Of a DNA stretch of 64,000 nt, positions 8,561 to 16,601 are shown piece by piece. A program made the translations under genes and the position numbers. The stretch is from GCA-2720975 sp964467985 (GTDB lineage Bacteria > Planctomycetota > UBA1135 > GCA-002686595): positions 62,001 to 126,000 of the forward strand of contig CAYXTP010000004.1 in assembly GCA_964467985.1 (NCBI GenBank). The letters are read 5' to 3'. The notes below the pieces were generated by a model. That model saw only the letters and a list, made by a program, of their open reading frames with translations. It had not been told where the DNA came from and did not search any database. Numbering within the stretch: the first letter of the stretch is position 1; each line of letters opens with the position of its first letter.

Positions 8561-9850
8561 TCAGGCCACCTCACGGCGACCAGAAGGATAGATCACGAGG
8601 AGCAGGAAGAAGACAAGGACCGAGGCCCACATGGGAACGGAGAACAGCCGTGTGAAATCTAGAACGCCACTCTCACTGGTGGCCCAGTCCGCGACACCGG
8701 CGGCCAGCTTGCTGCCGACGATGACGCCGATGCCAACGATCACCAAATTGAACAGGTTCTGGGCGCTGGCCCGCACGCTGTCGGATGTGTTCTCGTCCAC
8801 GACCATGAAGGCCACGAAAATGAAGCACCCGAAGCAAAGGCCGTGCAGGGCGATGCCCAACAAGAGCGTCGTCATGAGTGGCATGGGGAGAACGCCGGCG
8901 TAGGCGAACAGAGCCATGCGCAGGCCGTAGGCCAAGAGCCCCACCGCGAGAAAGGTCTTGCGGCTGTATTTCTTGGCCAGGAACGGAATGGCCGCCAAGA
9001 CGAGTACCTCAGCCATTTGCCCCACGGTCATCAGGCCTCCGCCCCCGACACCGAAGAGGGTCTTGGACCATTCAGGTGCGGACACCTGGAGGGAACCGAG
9101 GAAGGCCTCCGTGTGCACGAAGTAGAACTGGTGAATGCAACTGACGGGGATCGCCAGCAGGAACAAGGCCAACAGCGGCTGCTTCATGGCCTCACCACAG
9201 GCGTCGAAGGCGGCGTTGCTTTCGCTGGCCGGCGAGGGGGGCGTATGGGGCAGGCTCCAACAGAAGACTCCCATGACGGCGCTGATGATCGCGCTTAGCC
9301 GAAATGCATCGGCCTTGCCGGCAACCTGGGCCAATGCGATCGTCGCCTCTGAACCAGCGGCGGGAGTGTGCTGGTACGCCAGCCACTGTCCCATGGCAAG
9401 TCCCACGGCAATCCAGCCGAAGGTCCCCCACAAGCGCACCTTGCCGAAGTCGCGGTCCTTGTCTTCGAGGTGGTGAAAGGCCAGTGAGTTCGTCAGCGAC
9501 AGGGTGGGCGCGTACACCATGCCGTAGAGCAGCGAGAAGATCAGGAACCCGTTGTAGGAATCGATGGTCGCCAGCTGCCAAATCAATACGGCGCCGATGA
9601 GGTGACTGATTGCAAGGAAACGTTCCGTTGCGAAGTAGCGGTCGGCCACCTGGCCGGCGACGAAGGGGCCGATGATGGCGCCCACCGCCCCGGCGGCGAA
9701 CATGTTGCCGATCTGCTCGGGCTCCATTTCGCGATAACCGGACAGAAACGACCACAGGAACGGCAGCCAGGCACCCCAAGCCGCGTACTGCAAGAACATC
9801 ATGGCCGACAGGCGCGTCTTCAGCAGGGCGGGCGGAGGTTGGGATTGCAT
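8561..9850 (-). CDS. MFS transporter, nucleoside/sugar permease-like (NupG-type)
   Basis: A 429-residue polytopic membrane protein with about 12 hydrophobic segments. It begins MQSQPPPALLKTRLSAMMFLQYAAWGAWLPFLW. The first helix (QYAAWGAWLPFLW) and the loop GNMFAAGAVGAIIGPFVAGQVADRYFATERFL resemble the nucleoside:H+ symporter subgroup of the major facilitator superfamily. In Planctomycetota this subgroup sits next to sugar-degrading genes, so sugar or glycoside uptake is as plausible as nucleoside uptake. The gene precedes the DUF1080 hydrolase by seven bases and follows the sugar isomerase by about 60 bases, which supports one catabolic operon. The substrate cannot be deduced from sequence. 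Confidence 0.87.
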   Translation of the reverse strand: MQSQPPPALLKTRLSAMMFLQYAAWGAWLPFLWSFLSGYREMEPEQIGNMFAAGAVGAIIGPFVAGQVADRYFATERFLAISHLIGAVLIWQLATIDSYNGFLIFSLLYGMVYAPTLSLTNSLAFHHLEDKDRDFGKVRLWGTFGWIAVGLAMGQWLAYQHTPAAGSEATIALAQVAGKADAFRLSAIISAVMGVFCWSLPHTPPSPASESNAAFDACGEAMKQPLLALFLLAIPVSCIHQFYFVHTEAFLGSLQVSAPEWSKTLFGVGGGGLMTVGQMAEVLVLAAIPFLAKKYSRKTFLAVGLLAYGLRMALFAYAGVLPMPLMTTLLLGIALHGLCFGCFIFVAFMVVDENTSDSVRASAQNLFNLVIVGIGVIVGSKLAAGVADWATSESGVLDFTRLFSVPMWASVLVFFLLLVIYPSGRREVA

Positions 9851-9909
9851 GGAATGCGGTGCCGGGCAGGGGGGAGTGTGGGAATGACGATCAGGTACGG
9901 ACGATCGAA

Positions 9910-10959
9910 TCAGTCCTCGGAGAAAGCGGCGTCAAAGGCCGCCGAACTGACTTCGAAATCTAGCTTCCTGCAGAACTCGGCCGACTCGCGCGCACCGTGC
10001 ACGCGATCCATGCCGGGGTCCTCCCACTCCACGGTGAGGGGGCCGCCATAGCCCGCGTGGTTCAGTTGCCGGATGATGCCCTCGAAGTCGATCCTGCCAC
10101 GCCCCATGGAGCAGAAGTCCCAGTAGCGGCCATCTGTGCCAAAACTCTGGTGCCCGCCGAAGACACCGGCCGCCGCGGGACGATCGGACCACCACACATC
10201 CTTCATGTGCACGTTGTAGATGCGGTCGCGGTATTCCCTCAAGAAGCCGATGTAGTCCGCCCCCTGATACCCAAAGTGACTGGGATCGAAGTTGAAACCG
10301 AAGGACTCGTGGTGGTCGATGGCCGCCATGGCCTGACGCGCGGAGGCCAGGTCGAAGGCGATCTCGGTTGGGTGGACCTCCAAGGCGAACTTCACGTTTT
10401 CTTCCCTGAATACGTCCAAGATGGGTGTCCAGAGCGCACCGAATTCCGCGAAACCCGCCTCAATGGAATCGGGTGCAGCCGGAGGGAAGAGATACAGCAG
10501 GTGCCAGATGGGACTGCCCGTGAATCCGTTCACCACAGCGTGTCCTCCATTGGCCTCCAAGGTCGCACGCACGTCGTCGGGAGCGCAGTCGAAGAACTTG
10601 CGTGCCGCTCGAGCCGTGTCCATCATCTCCTGCGCTGCGCGCTGACGGACACCAGCGGGATCCCCGTCACCCCACACAGCCTCGGGCAGGATGGACTGGT
10701 GGCGTTCATCGACGCGGTCAGCCACGGCCTGTCCCACCAGGTGAGATGAGATGGCGTAGGAACCCAGCCCCTTCGAAGCGAGCAAGGCCCAGTGCTTTGG
10801 ACAATAGTCGCTCTCGGCCAGGGCGCGTTGCACATCAAAATGGTCGCCCCAGCAAGCCAACTCCAAACCGTCATACCCCATGGAGGAAGCCAGGGTGCTC
10901 AAGTCCTCAAGGGCCAGATCGGCCCACTGGCCGGTAAACAAGCAAAGCGGTCGTGCCAT
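9910..10959 (-). CDS. Sugar phosphate isomerase/epimerase (xylose isomerase-like TIM barrel)
   Basis: A 349-residue protein of the AP-endonuclease-2/xylose-isomerase-like TIM-barrel superfamily. Signs are the opening LCLFTGQWADLALEDLSTLASSMGYDGLELACWG, the metal-binding segments FALEVHPTEIAFD and FGFNFDPSHFGYQG, the YNVHMKDVWW strand, and the end GPLTVEWEDPGMDR. Acidic and His residues in those segments (E in EVHP, D in FDPSH, H in VHMKD, E in VEWED) are the usual metal ligands. Such proteins isomerise or epimerise keto-sugars or 3-keto-glycoside products. It lies between the MFS permease and the Gfo/Idh/MocA oxidoreductase, which fits oxidative sugar catabolism. The exact substrate is unknown. 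Confidence 0.88.
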   Translation of the reverse strand: MARPLCLFTGQWADLALEDLSTLASSMGYDGLELACWGDHFDVQRALAESDYCPKHWALLASKGLGSYAISSHLVGQAVADRVDERHQSILPEAVWGDGDPAGVRQRAAQEMMDTARAARKFFDCAPDDVRATLEANGGHAVVNGFTGSPIWHLLYLFPPAAPDSIEAGFAEFGALWTPILDVFREENVKFALEVHPTEIAFDLASARQAMAAIDHHESFGFNFDPSHFGYQGADYIGFLREYRDRIYNVHMKDVWWSDRPAAAGVFGGHQSFGTDGRYWDFCSMGRGRIDFEGIIRQLNHAGYGGPLTVEWEDPGMDRVHGARESAEFCRKLDFEVSSAAFDAAFSED

Positions 10960-11001
10960 GGTGAAAGTTGGTGGGGCTTAAAAGGGGACTGGAGACCCGG
11001 A

Positions 11002-12150
11002 CTACTTGACCTCGCTCATGCGGATCGCAGTTCGGTTGCGGGCGCTCAGAAGAGCGGCTTCGAGGACACGCTGCGTCTGGTAGGCGTCTTCGAAGTCGGG
11101 TAGCGGCACAAGCGGCTTGCGACCTGAGAGCACTTGGACAATGTCCGCCGCCATGTTGGTGAACCCATGTTCGTAACCGATTACATGGGCATCCGGCCAC
11201 CAGGCTTCGGCGTAGGGGTGATTGCCCGCGGAGGTGCACATGATGCGCCGCCAGCCAGCCGTCTTGGGATCCTCGCGCCCGTCCGCAAGGTGCAGGACGT
11301 TCATGTCCTCGAAATCAAAGAGCACCGACCCGTGCGTCCCGTTGACTTCAATCGTGTTGCGGTTGTGGTGGCCGACAGCTAGACGCGAGGCTTCAAAACT
11401 GGCCGTCGCGCCGTTCTTGAACGAGGCAACGAACAGCACGCAATCGTCCACGTTGCTCTTGCCCTTGCCGCGCTTGCCTGCCTGATTGCGCTCCTTGACA
11501 AAGGTGCGGGCCACGGCGCCGTGAACTTCCTGCAATTCGTCACCCGTGATGAAGCGCGCCATGTCCACGATGTGTGCATTCAGGTCCCCATGCGCTCCAG
11601 ACCCGGCCAAGCGCTTCTGAAAGCGCCAAGACATCGGAGTGTCCGGTCCACCCCAACTCTGGAGATACCGAGCGCGCACGTGCAGAACGTCTCCGATCTT
11701 GCCGGCGCGCACGAGTTGGTGAGCGAGTGCAACGGCGGGACAGCGCCGGTAGTTGAACCACACAAAGGTCTTCGAGCCCTTGGCCTTCCTGGCCGCATCG
11801 CGCATACGACGCGCGTCGGCAAGGGTCCCCGCCAAGGGCTTCTCGCAGGCCACGTGCTTGCCCGCCTCCAGCATGGCCAGGGTCTGTTCGGCGTGCAGGT
11901 GGTTGGGAGTACCGACGTCCACCAATTCGATGTCGTCGTTTGAGGCCAGCAAGCGCCAATCGTCACTGCTGTGCTGCCACCCCCAGCGCTCGGCAAAGGG
12001 CACGAGCTCGGCCAGATCCCTAGCCGCCACCGTGTGCAAGGACACGGGGCGCGCGCCGTCGAAGAAACGGCCCACCTGGTTCCAGGCGTTGGAATGGGCG
12101 CGGCCCATGAACTTCTGGCCAATGAGTGCGACGTGAATAGGACGGGGCAT
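11002..12150 (-). CDS. Gfo/Idh/MocA family NAD(P)-dependent oxidoreductase
   Basis: A 382-residue protein from ATG 12150. The 35 codons further upstream are rich in Arg, Gly and Ser and unlike the family, so they are excluded. The N-terminal Rossmann fold shows VALIGQKFMGRAHSNAW, with the usual GxGxxG replaced by GQKFMG. It is followed by DVGTPNHLHAEQTLAMLEAGKHVACEKPLAGT, whose EKP lysine is the conserved catalytic and cofactor residue of the family. The C-terminal substrate domain follows (GDLNAHIVDMARFITGDE, whose D-x-x-x-H pattern holds the catalytic His). Relatives oxidise a sugar hydroxyl, often at C3. It is the first gene of the minus-strand set that includes an isomerase, a permease and a DUF1080 hydrolase. 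Confidence 0.88.
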   Translation of the reverse strand: MPRPIHVALIGQKFMGRAHSNAWNQVGRFFDGARPVSLHTVAARDLAELVPFAERWGWQHSSDDWRLLASNDDIELVDVGTPNHLHAEQTLAMLEAGKHVACEKPLAGTLADARRMRDAARKAKGSKTFVWFNYRRCPAVALAHQLVRAGKIGDVLHVRARYLQSWGGPDTPMSWRFQKRLAGSGAHGDLNAHIVDMARFITGDELQEVHGAVARTFVKERNQAGKRGKGKSNVDDCVLFVASFKNGATASFEASRLAVGHHNRNTIEVNGTHGSVLFDFEDMNVLHLADGREDPKTAGWRRIMCTSAGNHPYAEAWWPDAHVIGYEHGFTNMAADIVQVLSGRKPLVPLPDFEDAYQTQRVLEAALLSARNRTAIRMSEVK

Positions 12151-12298
12151 GGTCTCGTGCGGAATGGGGGAACTCGCGTCGGAGAGCGGAGGATAACAAC
12201 CGCTCCCGCGAGCCGGTCCCCCCAATCGCCAGCGATGCACTTGCCCCGGGAGCAATCAGCGCATACAACCCACCCACGAGGCCCCTCCCCGGATTCCC

Positions 12299-12511
12299 AT
12301 GAAGTGGTACTGCAAGCTCATCGGTCACACGTACGTCTACCATTCCGATATGCCTAAGATCGCGTGGAACGCGGGCAAGGACATGGCTGAATTGCACATG
12401 ACCACGGCGGAGGGCGAACCCCAACGCTTTCTGGAATGTGTGCGTTGCGGCCAGCGCGTGGACAACCCCACTCCCGAGCAAGTCAAACTGACAGGCTGCA
12501 ACGCGCGCTGA
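12299..12511 (+). CDS. Small zinc-ribbon-like hypothetical protein
   Basis: A 70-residue protein with CKLIGH near residue 5 and FLECVRCGQ near residue 45, giving a possible C-x4-H plus CxxC metal site. Similar short proteins (MKxxCKLxGH... CxRCG) occur in many bacteria as DUF1660-like or zinc-ribbon proteins with no known role. The gene stands alone, divergent from the oxidoreductase gene and about 150 bases away from it. No strong Shine-Dalgarno site is seen directly before the ATG. Confidence 0.65.
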   Translation: MKWYCKLIGHTYVYHSDMPKIAWNAGKDMAELHMTTAEGEPQRFLECVRCGQRVDNPTPEQVKLTGCNAR

Positions 12512-12674
12512 GCCAGGCCAGGTTTGGGTTGCGCGCCTCCTGAAGGCATGGCCCGCCGCCTGCGGCCCGCGGAAGTGCGCTAATTCTGAGATTCTCGGGG
12601 TTGAGTACCCGCTACGTGCGTTGGGTGGCCGATACTTGGCAGGCGCAGCGGGTCCGCCATGCGCCAGCACTGCA

Positions 12675-13058
12675 ATGGAAGAAACCGGCACAGACTTCCT
12701 CAAGATCGGATTGATCCTCGCGTCATTCCCTCTGTGGGGCCCCTTCGCCAAGGCCCTCTTTCAGGAATTGGAAACAGCCCTGCGGCCGGAAGGTGGCCTC
12801 TTTGGCGCCGCCCCGGGCCCACGGCGCCGGCGGGAAATCGAGTCGGAGATTGAGAGGGAGGAGATCAGCCAGGTGCATGAGCCCCTTGCCCACAGGCGGG
12901 GACGAAGCGCTCATCAACCTGGAGCCCAAGGTCGTGCGCAACGCGCGCCCGGAGCTGCGCGCCCCATGGCCTCAGGTCCTCAAGCCGGAGGCGGGACGTC
13001 CTCCTTCAGGGGCCGAGCGGGTTCTCAAGCTCCCCCACCGCGCAACCGCTTCCGGTAG
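12675..13058 (+). CDS. Hypothetical protein, first ~65 residues look coding; possible frameshift at the end
   Basis: Opening MEETGTDFLKIGLILASFP and then FAKALFQELETAL, EIESEIEREEISQ: the first 65 residues have a normal mix of amphipathic and acidic residues. After about 12885 the frame becomes rich in Arg, Gln, Gly and Ala without structure, as a shadow frame would. At the same point the +2 frame opens at ATG 12877 with a protein-like sequence. The simplest reading is one gene with a frameshift (in biology or assembly), or two overlapping genes. There is no recognisable domain. If the two are joined, the product would be about 145 residues and end next to the aminotransferase start. Confidence 0.4.
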   Translation: MEETGTDFLKIGLILASFPLWGPFAKALFQELETALRPEGGLFGAAPGPRRRREIESEIEREEISQVHEPLAHRRGRSAHQPGAQGRAQRAPGAARPMASGPQAGGGTSSFRGRAGSQAPPPRNRFR

Positions 13059-13110
13059 ACAAGATCGGAGGCAGCCTCAGTCGGCTCAGATTCGTATCCT
13101 GAGCCCATGA
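12877..13110 (+). CDS. Hypothetical 77-residue ORF overlapping the previous ORF and ATGA-coupled to the aminotransferase
   Basis: Opens at ATG 12877 inside the end of the preceding ORF and ends at the TGA of the ATGA overlap with the class V aminotransferase gene (13107-13110). Its residues (PTGGDEALINLEPKVV, then RPELRAPWPQVLKPEAG) look more protein-like than the other frame over the same bases. It may be the true C-terminal half of the 12675 gene after a frameshift, or a separate small gene. No domain is recognised. Confidence 0.4.
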   Translation: MSPLPTGGDEALINLEPKVVRNARPELRAPWPQVLKPEAGRPPSGAERVLKLPHRATASGRQDRRQPQSAQIRILSP

Positions 13111-14435
13111 AACGCCGCCACTTTCTTGCCTCCCTTCCGGCGCTGGCCGCCTGCCAATCCCAGCGGGATCACGCGACCCTGGCGGCGCTGCCCGACCTGC
13201 GCCGAAACGAGCGTGCGCCGCGCGACGTCGCGCAGGACGAGGCCACTTGGCAGGCCGTGCAGGACGCATTCGCCGTGGACCGCTCCATGGTGAACTTCAA
13301 CAACGGCGGCGTGAGCCCTTCGTCAGAACCCGTGCAGTCCACCCTGAAGCGCTTGACCGCCGAGGCCAACGGCGCCCCGGCGTACGTCATGTGGCGACTG
13401 ATGGAACGCCGCCGCGAGGATGTGCGCGCGGGGCTCGCCGAAGTTCTGGGTACAGACCCTGAGCAAGTGGCGATCACGCGCAACGCATCAGAAGGGCTTC
13501 AGATCTGCCAATTCGGCCTGAACTTGGAGCGCGGAGACCAGGTCCTGTGTTGCGACCAAGAGTACCCGCGCATGATCACCACCTTCCTGCAGCGCACGCG
13601 GCGCGAGGGAATTGAACTCGTGCGCTTCCCCATCCCGGTGCCGCTGACCGACCCGCATGAAGTGGTCAGACGATTCGAAGCGCGCATTACCGCGCGCACA
13701 CGGGTCTTGCTCGTCTCCCAGGTCATCAATTTGACCGGCCAGGTCCTGCCAGTCAAAGCCGTCTGCGCCTTGGGGCGCAAACATGGCATTCCGGTCATCG
13801 TCGACGGTGCGCACGGGTTCGCGCACCTACCCTTTCAGATCGAAGAGTACGACTGCGACTACTACGCCACGTCCCTGCACAAGTGGATGAGCGCTCCGTT
13901 TGGGACGGGGCTCCTGTACGTCCGCAAGAATCGGATTGGTGACCTTTGGCCTCTGATGGCGGCGCCTGAGGCAAGACGTGACAACATCCGCAAGTTTGAG
14001 GAGATCGGTACCCATTCACTGCCCCTCGTCCTGTCCATTCTGGACGCCGTCCGATTCCACCAGCGATTGGGAACCGAGAACATCCACGCCAGGCTGGTCT
14101 ACCTGCGTGATCGCTGGGCCGATCGACTGGCTGGGGAAGCGCGCGTGCGATGGAACACGGATCGCACTCCGGGTTGGGCGGGTGGCATCGCCAACATTGG
14201 AATTGAAGGTGTCGACACGACTGCCCTGCAAAAGCATTTGTGGACCGAACACCGGATCTACACGATTACAATCAGACACTTGGGAGTGGATGAGCGAGGT
14301 GTGGAGCGAGCCGCTGGGTCACCCTGGCAAATTGACGGCCTGCGAGTCTCTCCTTCCTTCTACTCCACTCCGGATGAAGTGGACCGCTTCGCAAGCGCCA
14401 TCGAAGACGTGCTTGAGCACGGTTTGCCCGCATGA
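13107..14435 (+). CDS. Class V aminotransferase (isopenicillin-N-epimerase/cysteine-desulfurase-like), exported-type N-terminus
   Basis: A 442-residue PLP-dependent enzyme. The start MKRRHFLASLPALAACQ resembles a short Tat/lipoprotein signal (RRHFL, then a hydrophobic run ending in AAC), which is common in planctomycete versions. Motifs: FNNGGVSPS near residue 65, VAITRNASEGLQI (phosphate-binding region), PVIVDGAHGFAHLPF with the PLP-contacting Asp and His, and YYATSLHKWMSAPFGTG, where Lys259 is the predicted Schiff-base lysine. The family includes cysteine desulfurases and isopenicillin-N epimerases, and the closer resemblance here is to the latter's uncharacterised relatives. It overlaps the following cytochrome/DUF2231 gene by ATGA, so the two are co-translated. 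The substrate is unknown. Confidence 0.88.
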   Translation: MKRRHFLASLPALAACQSQRDHATLAALPDLRRNERAPRDVAQDEATWQAVQDAFAVDRSMVNFNNGGVSPSSEPVQSTLKRLTAEANGAPAYVMWRLMERRREDVRAGLAEVLGTDPEQVAITRNASEGLQICQFGLNLERGDQVLCCDQEYPRMITTFLQRTRREGIELVRFPIPVPLTDPHEVVRRFEARITARTRVLLVSQVINLTGQVLPVKAVCALGRKHGIPVIVDGAHGFAHLPFQIEEYDCDYYATSLHKWMSAPFGTGLLYVRKNRIGDLWPLMAAPEARRDNIRKFEEIGTHSLPLVLSILDAVRFHQRLGTENIHARLVYLRDRWADRLAGEARVRWNTDRTPGWAGGIANIGIEGVDTTALQKHLWTEHRIYTITIRHLGVDERGVERAAGSPWQIDGLRVSPSFYSTPDEVDRFASAIEDVLEHGLPA

Positions 14436-15409
14436 CGCGCCGATTCGCTTGGATTCTCGGTGTCGGGCTAGGGCTTGGGTCAACAGGCCCGAGCCTCTGT
14501 GCGAATTCCGCTGCGCGTGATGACGTGACGCGCGCGGCGTTGGAAGTCTTGGTCGGCGCGTGCCTACCCTGTCACCATCCGGAATCGGACGACAAGAAAG
14601 CCGTGCGCGATTGGCCCGACGCGTTGGATTTGCCCGCGACCCTGGCGGCAGAGGACTTCGTGACGCCCGGGGACGCTGAAGACTCACTCTTGTTCCTGAT
14701 GGTGGACGACGGGGACATGCCGCCGGAGGATTGGCTGGGCGTGGATGGAACGGGTGGGGCCCTGAGCGCCACTCAGCATGCCGCGCTGCGCGACTGGATT
14801 GACGCAGGCGCCGCCTTGCCCAGTCCTAACGAGCTGCAGGCCGCCAGGCAACGTGGCTCCGAGGTGCTGGCCAGAGTCGCGGCGCAGGCCACCGGACAGG
14901 CTGCCGAAACCCCCGCCCGAGTTGCCCCGGATCAAGCGCACGACCTGCAGCCGCCCACCGCGGCCTCATGGGGTTCGCGCCTGCTACGGTTCGTGGGGCG
15001 CACCCATTCGGCCCTGGTGCACTTTCCGATCGCATTCATCTACGGAGCCGCCCTGGCCGAACTGCTGCTGCTCCTAGGCATCTGCGCATCCATGGGGCTG
15101 GCCCATGCTCAACGATTCTGCCTGTATCTAGCAGCCATCTCCGCCCTGCCCGCAGCAGGAGTGGGTTGGATCCTCGGCGAGTCGAAGCGATCAGAATTGA
15201 CCTTGACGCAACACCGCTGGCTAGGAGTGGCCAGCGCAGTACTGTGCATCCTGTGTCTCGTAGCCTCGGAGAAACGCCGGCGGGCAGCGGGTCCTGGCCC
15301 TTGGACTCGCTGGACGCCTTGGCTCATCTTCCTGACCGCGGCGCTTGTCGCCGTCACCGGTCACTGGGGCGGCGTACTCACCTTCGGCGAGCAGTACTTC
15401 GAGTTCTAG
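14432..15409 (+). CDS. Planctomycete-type cytochrome c domain fused to DUF2231 membrane domain
   Basis: A 325-residue protein. A signal peptide (MTRRFAWILGVGLGLGSTGPSLC) precedes one c-type heme motif, CLPCH at about residue 47, in the context typical of PSC1-like cytochromes (the GDMPPEDW segment supplies the distal Met region, and AALRDWIDAGA closes the domain). After a linker near residues 140-175, the segment HSALVHFPIAFIYGAALAELL starts a four-helix DUF2231 membrane domain that ends in TGHWGG. The His residues there (HFPI, TGHWGG) are candidates for heme or metal binding. The fusion suggests a membrane-anchored electron-transfer protein. It is coupled by ATGA to the class V aminotransferase gene, but the functional link is not obvious. 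Confidence 0.85.
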   Translation: MTRRFAWILGVGLGLGSTGPSLCANSAARDDVTRAALEVLVGACLPCHHPESDDKKAVRDWPDALDLPATLAAEDFVTPGDAEDSLLFLMVDDGDMPPEDWLGVDGTGGALSATQHAALRDWIDAGAALPSPNELQAARQRGSEVLARVAAQATGQAAETPARVAPDQAHDLQPPTAASWGSRLLRFVGRTHSALVHFPIAFIYGAALAELLLLLGICASMGLAHAQRFCLYLAAISALPAAGVGWILGESKRSELTLTQHRWLGVASAVLCILCLVASEKRRRAAGPGPWTRWTPWLIFLTAALVAVTGHWGGVLTFGEQYFEF

Positions 15410-15432
15410 ACAAGCAACTCGTGGCGTGGGGA

Positions 15433-15510
15433 TGGGGTGGGTAAGGGGACTCGAACCCCCGGCCTCCGGTACCACAAACCGGCGCTCTAACCAACTGAGC
15501 TACACCCACC
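15433..15510 (-). tRNA. trnH: tRNA-His (GTG anticodon)
   Basis: The minus strand folds as a standard tRNA. The encoded G-1 (15510) lies opposite the discriminator C73, the hallmark of tRNA-His. The acceptor stem GTGGGTG pairs with TACCCAC. The D-arm starts GCTCAG, the anticodon stem CCGGT/ACCGG encloses a seven-base loop TTGTGGT with anticodon GTG, and the T-arm is GGGGG-TTCGAGT-CCCCT. CCA is encoded at the 3' end (15433-15435). Confidence 0.97.
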
Positions 15511-15555
15511 ATCCTGGTTTTCCCCTGCCGCAGGGGCAGGCGTCGTGGGCGCAAG

Positions 15556-15584
15556 AGGATCTGGATCGACGGAGCATCTGTCAA
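15556..15584 (-). promoter_or_regulatory. Candidate sigma-70-type promoter for tRNA-His
   Basis: On the minus strand a perfect -35 TTGACA (15579-15584) is followed after 17 bases by GATCCT (15556-15561), a poor -10 matching TATAAT at three of six positions. It lies about 50-75 bases before the tRNA 5' end. A small C/G hairpin (CCCCTG-CGG-CAGGGG) separates promoter and tRNA. The -35 quality and spacing make it plausible, and the weak -10 keeps confidence low. Confidence 0.4.
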
Positions 15585-15665
15585 GCGCAAGGTTGCGAAT
15601 TGAGAACCGCGCATGAGTCCTTGGCCAGAAGGTCCGGGCGATTCCGCGCGGCCCGCGCTCAAGCT

Positions 15666-16148
15666 CTAGCGCAGCAGCCGCCCTAGCAGGCCGCGCAGGC
15701 CCTTGGCCCGCGGCGCGGCTATCCGGGTGCGCGCGTCTCGCAACTCTTCGGCCAGCCTCTCGTTCTCCCGTTGCATGGCCCCCAAGGCCACGAGCAACCG
15801 ATTGCCCTGGGCCTGCATGTCTTGCAGCTGCTCGCGGTCCGACTCGCGTTCGCGCTCCAGTCGATCGACGAAGCGCGCCGTCCCCCGCTCCACGAGGCTA
15901 GCGGCCCGCAGGGCAGCCTGCTTCTCTCGTGCCACCTGCTCGAGCTGGGCAATGCTGTCCCGATAGGCACGCTCGCGGCGGCCGGGTCCCACGATTCGGA
16001 GCTGCTGACTATTACTGCCCGCGACGCGTTCCGGGGTCAACTCGACATCGCCCTCAGCGCCGATACGCCGGAGGGATGCAGGGCCGGATGAGCGCGCGGG
16101 AACAGGGACGCCAGCCCTGGTGAACGGTCCATGGGTGGAGGTCTGCAT
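15666..16148 (-). CDS. Hypothetical coiled-coil protein
   Basis: About 160 residues from ATG 16148 (MQTSTHGPFTRAG). The first 60 residues are rich in Pro, Ser and Gly and probably unstructured. Residues 60-145 carry long heptad-like stretches (RERAYRDSIAQLEQVAREKQAALRA is the pattern, then RLERERESDREQLQDMQAQ and QRENERLAEELRDARTRI), so a coiled coil is expected. The basic tail is LRGLLGRLLR. There is no known family. The gene is divergent from the zinc-ribbon membrane protein gene at 16238 across about 90 bases. Confidence 0.7.
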   Translation of the reverse strand: MQTSTHGPFTRAGVPVPARSSGPASLRRIGAEGDVELTPERVAGSNSQQLRIVGPGRRERAYRDSIAQLEQVAREKQAALRAASLVERGTARFVDRLERERESDREQLQDMQAQGNRLLVALGAMQRENERLAEELRDARTRIAAPRAKGLRGLLGRLLR

Positions 16149-16237
16149 GCTCTGCTCATCGGCCCTGGTTGGCAGAATCTTGCCCACACTGGCGGTGATT
16201 GACGCGGGTAGCTGTACGCTTTGCAGTAGGACTGACC

Positions 16238-16597
16238 ATGGAGCAACCGCGCAAGAGCTTCGGCAATGTGGATGACGACCATTGGACGCGTACACGCGTG
16301 AACGCCAACGAGGAGGATATCCAGTACCTGCGGGAGCGTTCCAAGGCGCCCGGTGTGGCTGACGGTGGCGAGGCCCGGAATTTCTACTGCATGGAGTGCG
16401 AGGGAGTCATTCCGTTTGAGGAAGGCGATCTGAACTGCCCCCACTGCGGGGCCAAGGTCGACGGAACAACGCGCAGGTACTTCAATTGGGTCGAGATCGA
16501 CACGCCTCCGCAGAGCGATCTCGCGGCCCTTCTCCCCTGGGCTCTGGCCATCTTGGCCCTGATTTCGTTGCTGACCCTGTGGTACTTCTGGGGCTAG
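16238..16597 (+). CDS. Small zinc-ribbon membrane protein
   Basis: A 119-residue protein from ATG 16238. An acidic N-terminus (FGNVDDDHWTRTR) precedes a zinc ribbon, FYCMECEGVIPFEEGDLNCPHCG, with two CxxC pairs at about residues 51-54 and 68-71. A single C-terminal transmembrane helix follows (LLPWALAILALISLLTLWYF). The architecture suggests a tail-anchored cytoplasmic zinc-binding protein of unknown role. It is four bases from the E1-like gene, so the two are probably co-transcribed. Confidence 0.75.
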   Translation: MEQPRKSFGNVDDDHWTRTRVNANEEDIQYLRERSKAPGVADGGEARNFYCMECEGVIPFEEGDLNCPHCGAKVDGTTRRYFNWVEIDTPPQSDLAALLPWALAILALISLLTLWYFWG

Positions 16598-16601
16598 GGC
16601 C

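Noticed and set aside
15517..15545. C/G hairpin between promoter and tRNA-His as terminator
   Set aside because: There is no T-run after the stem in either direction.
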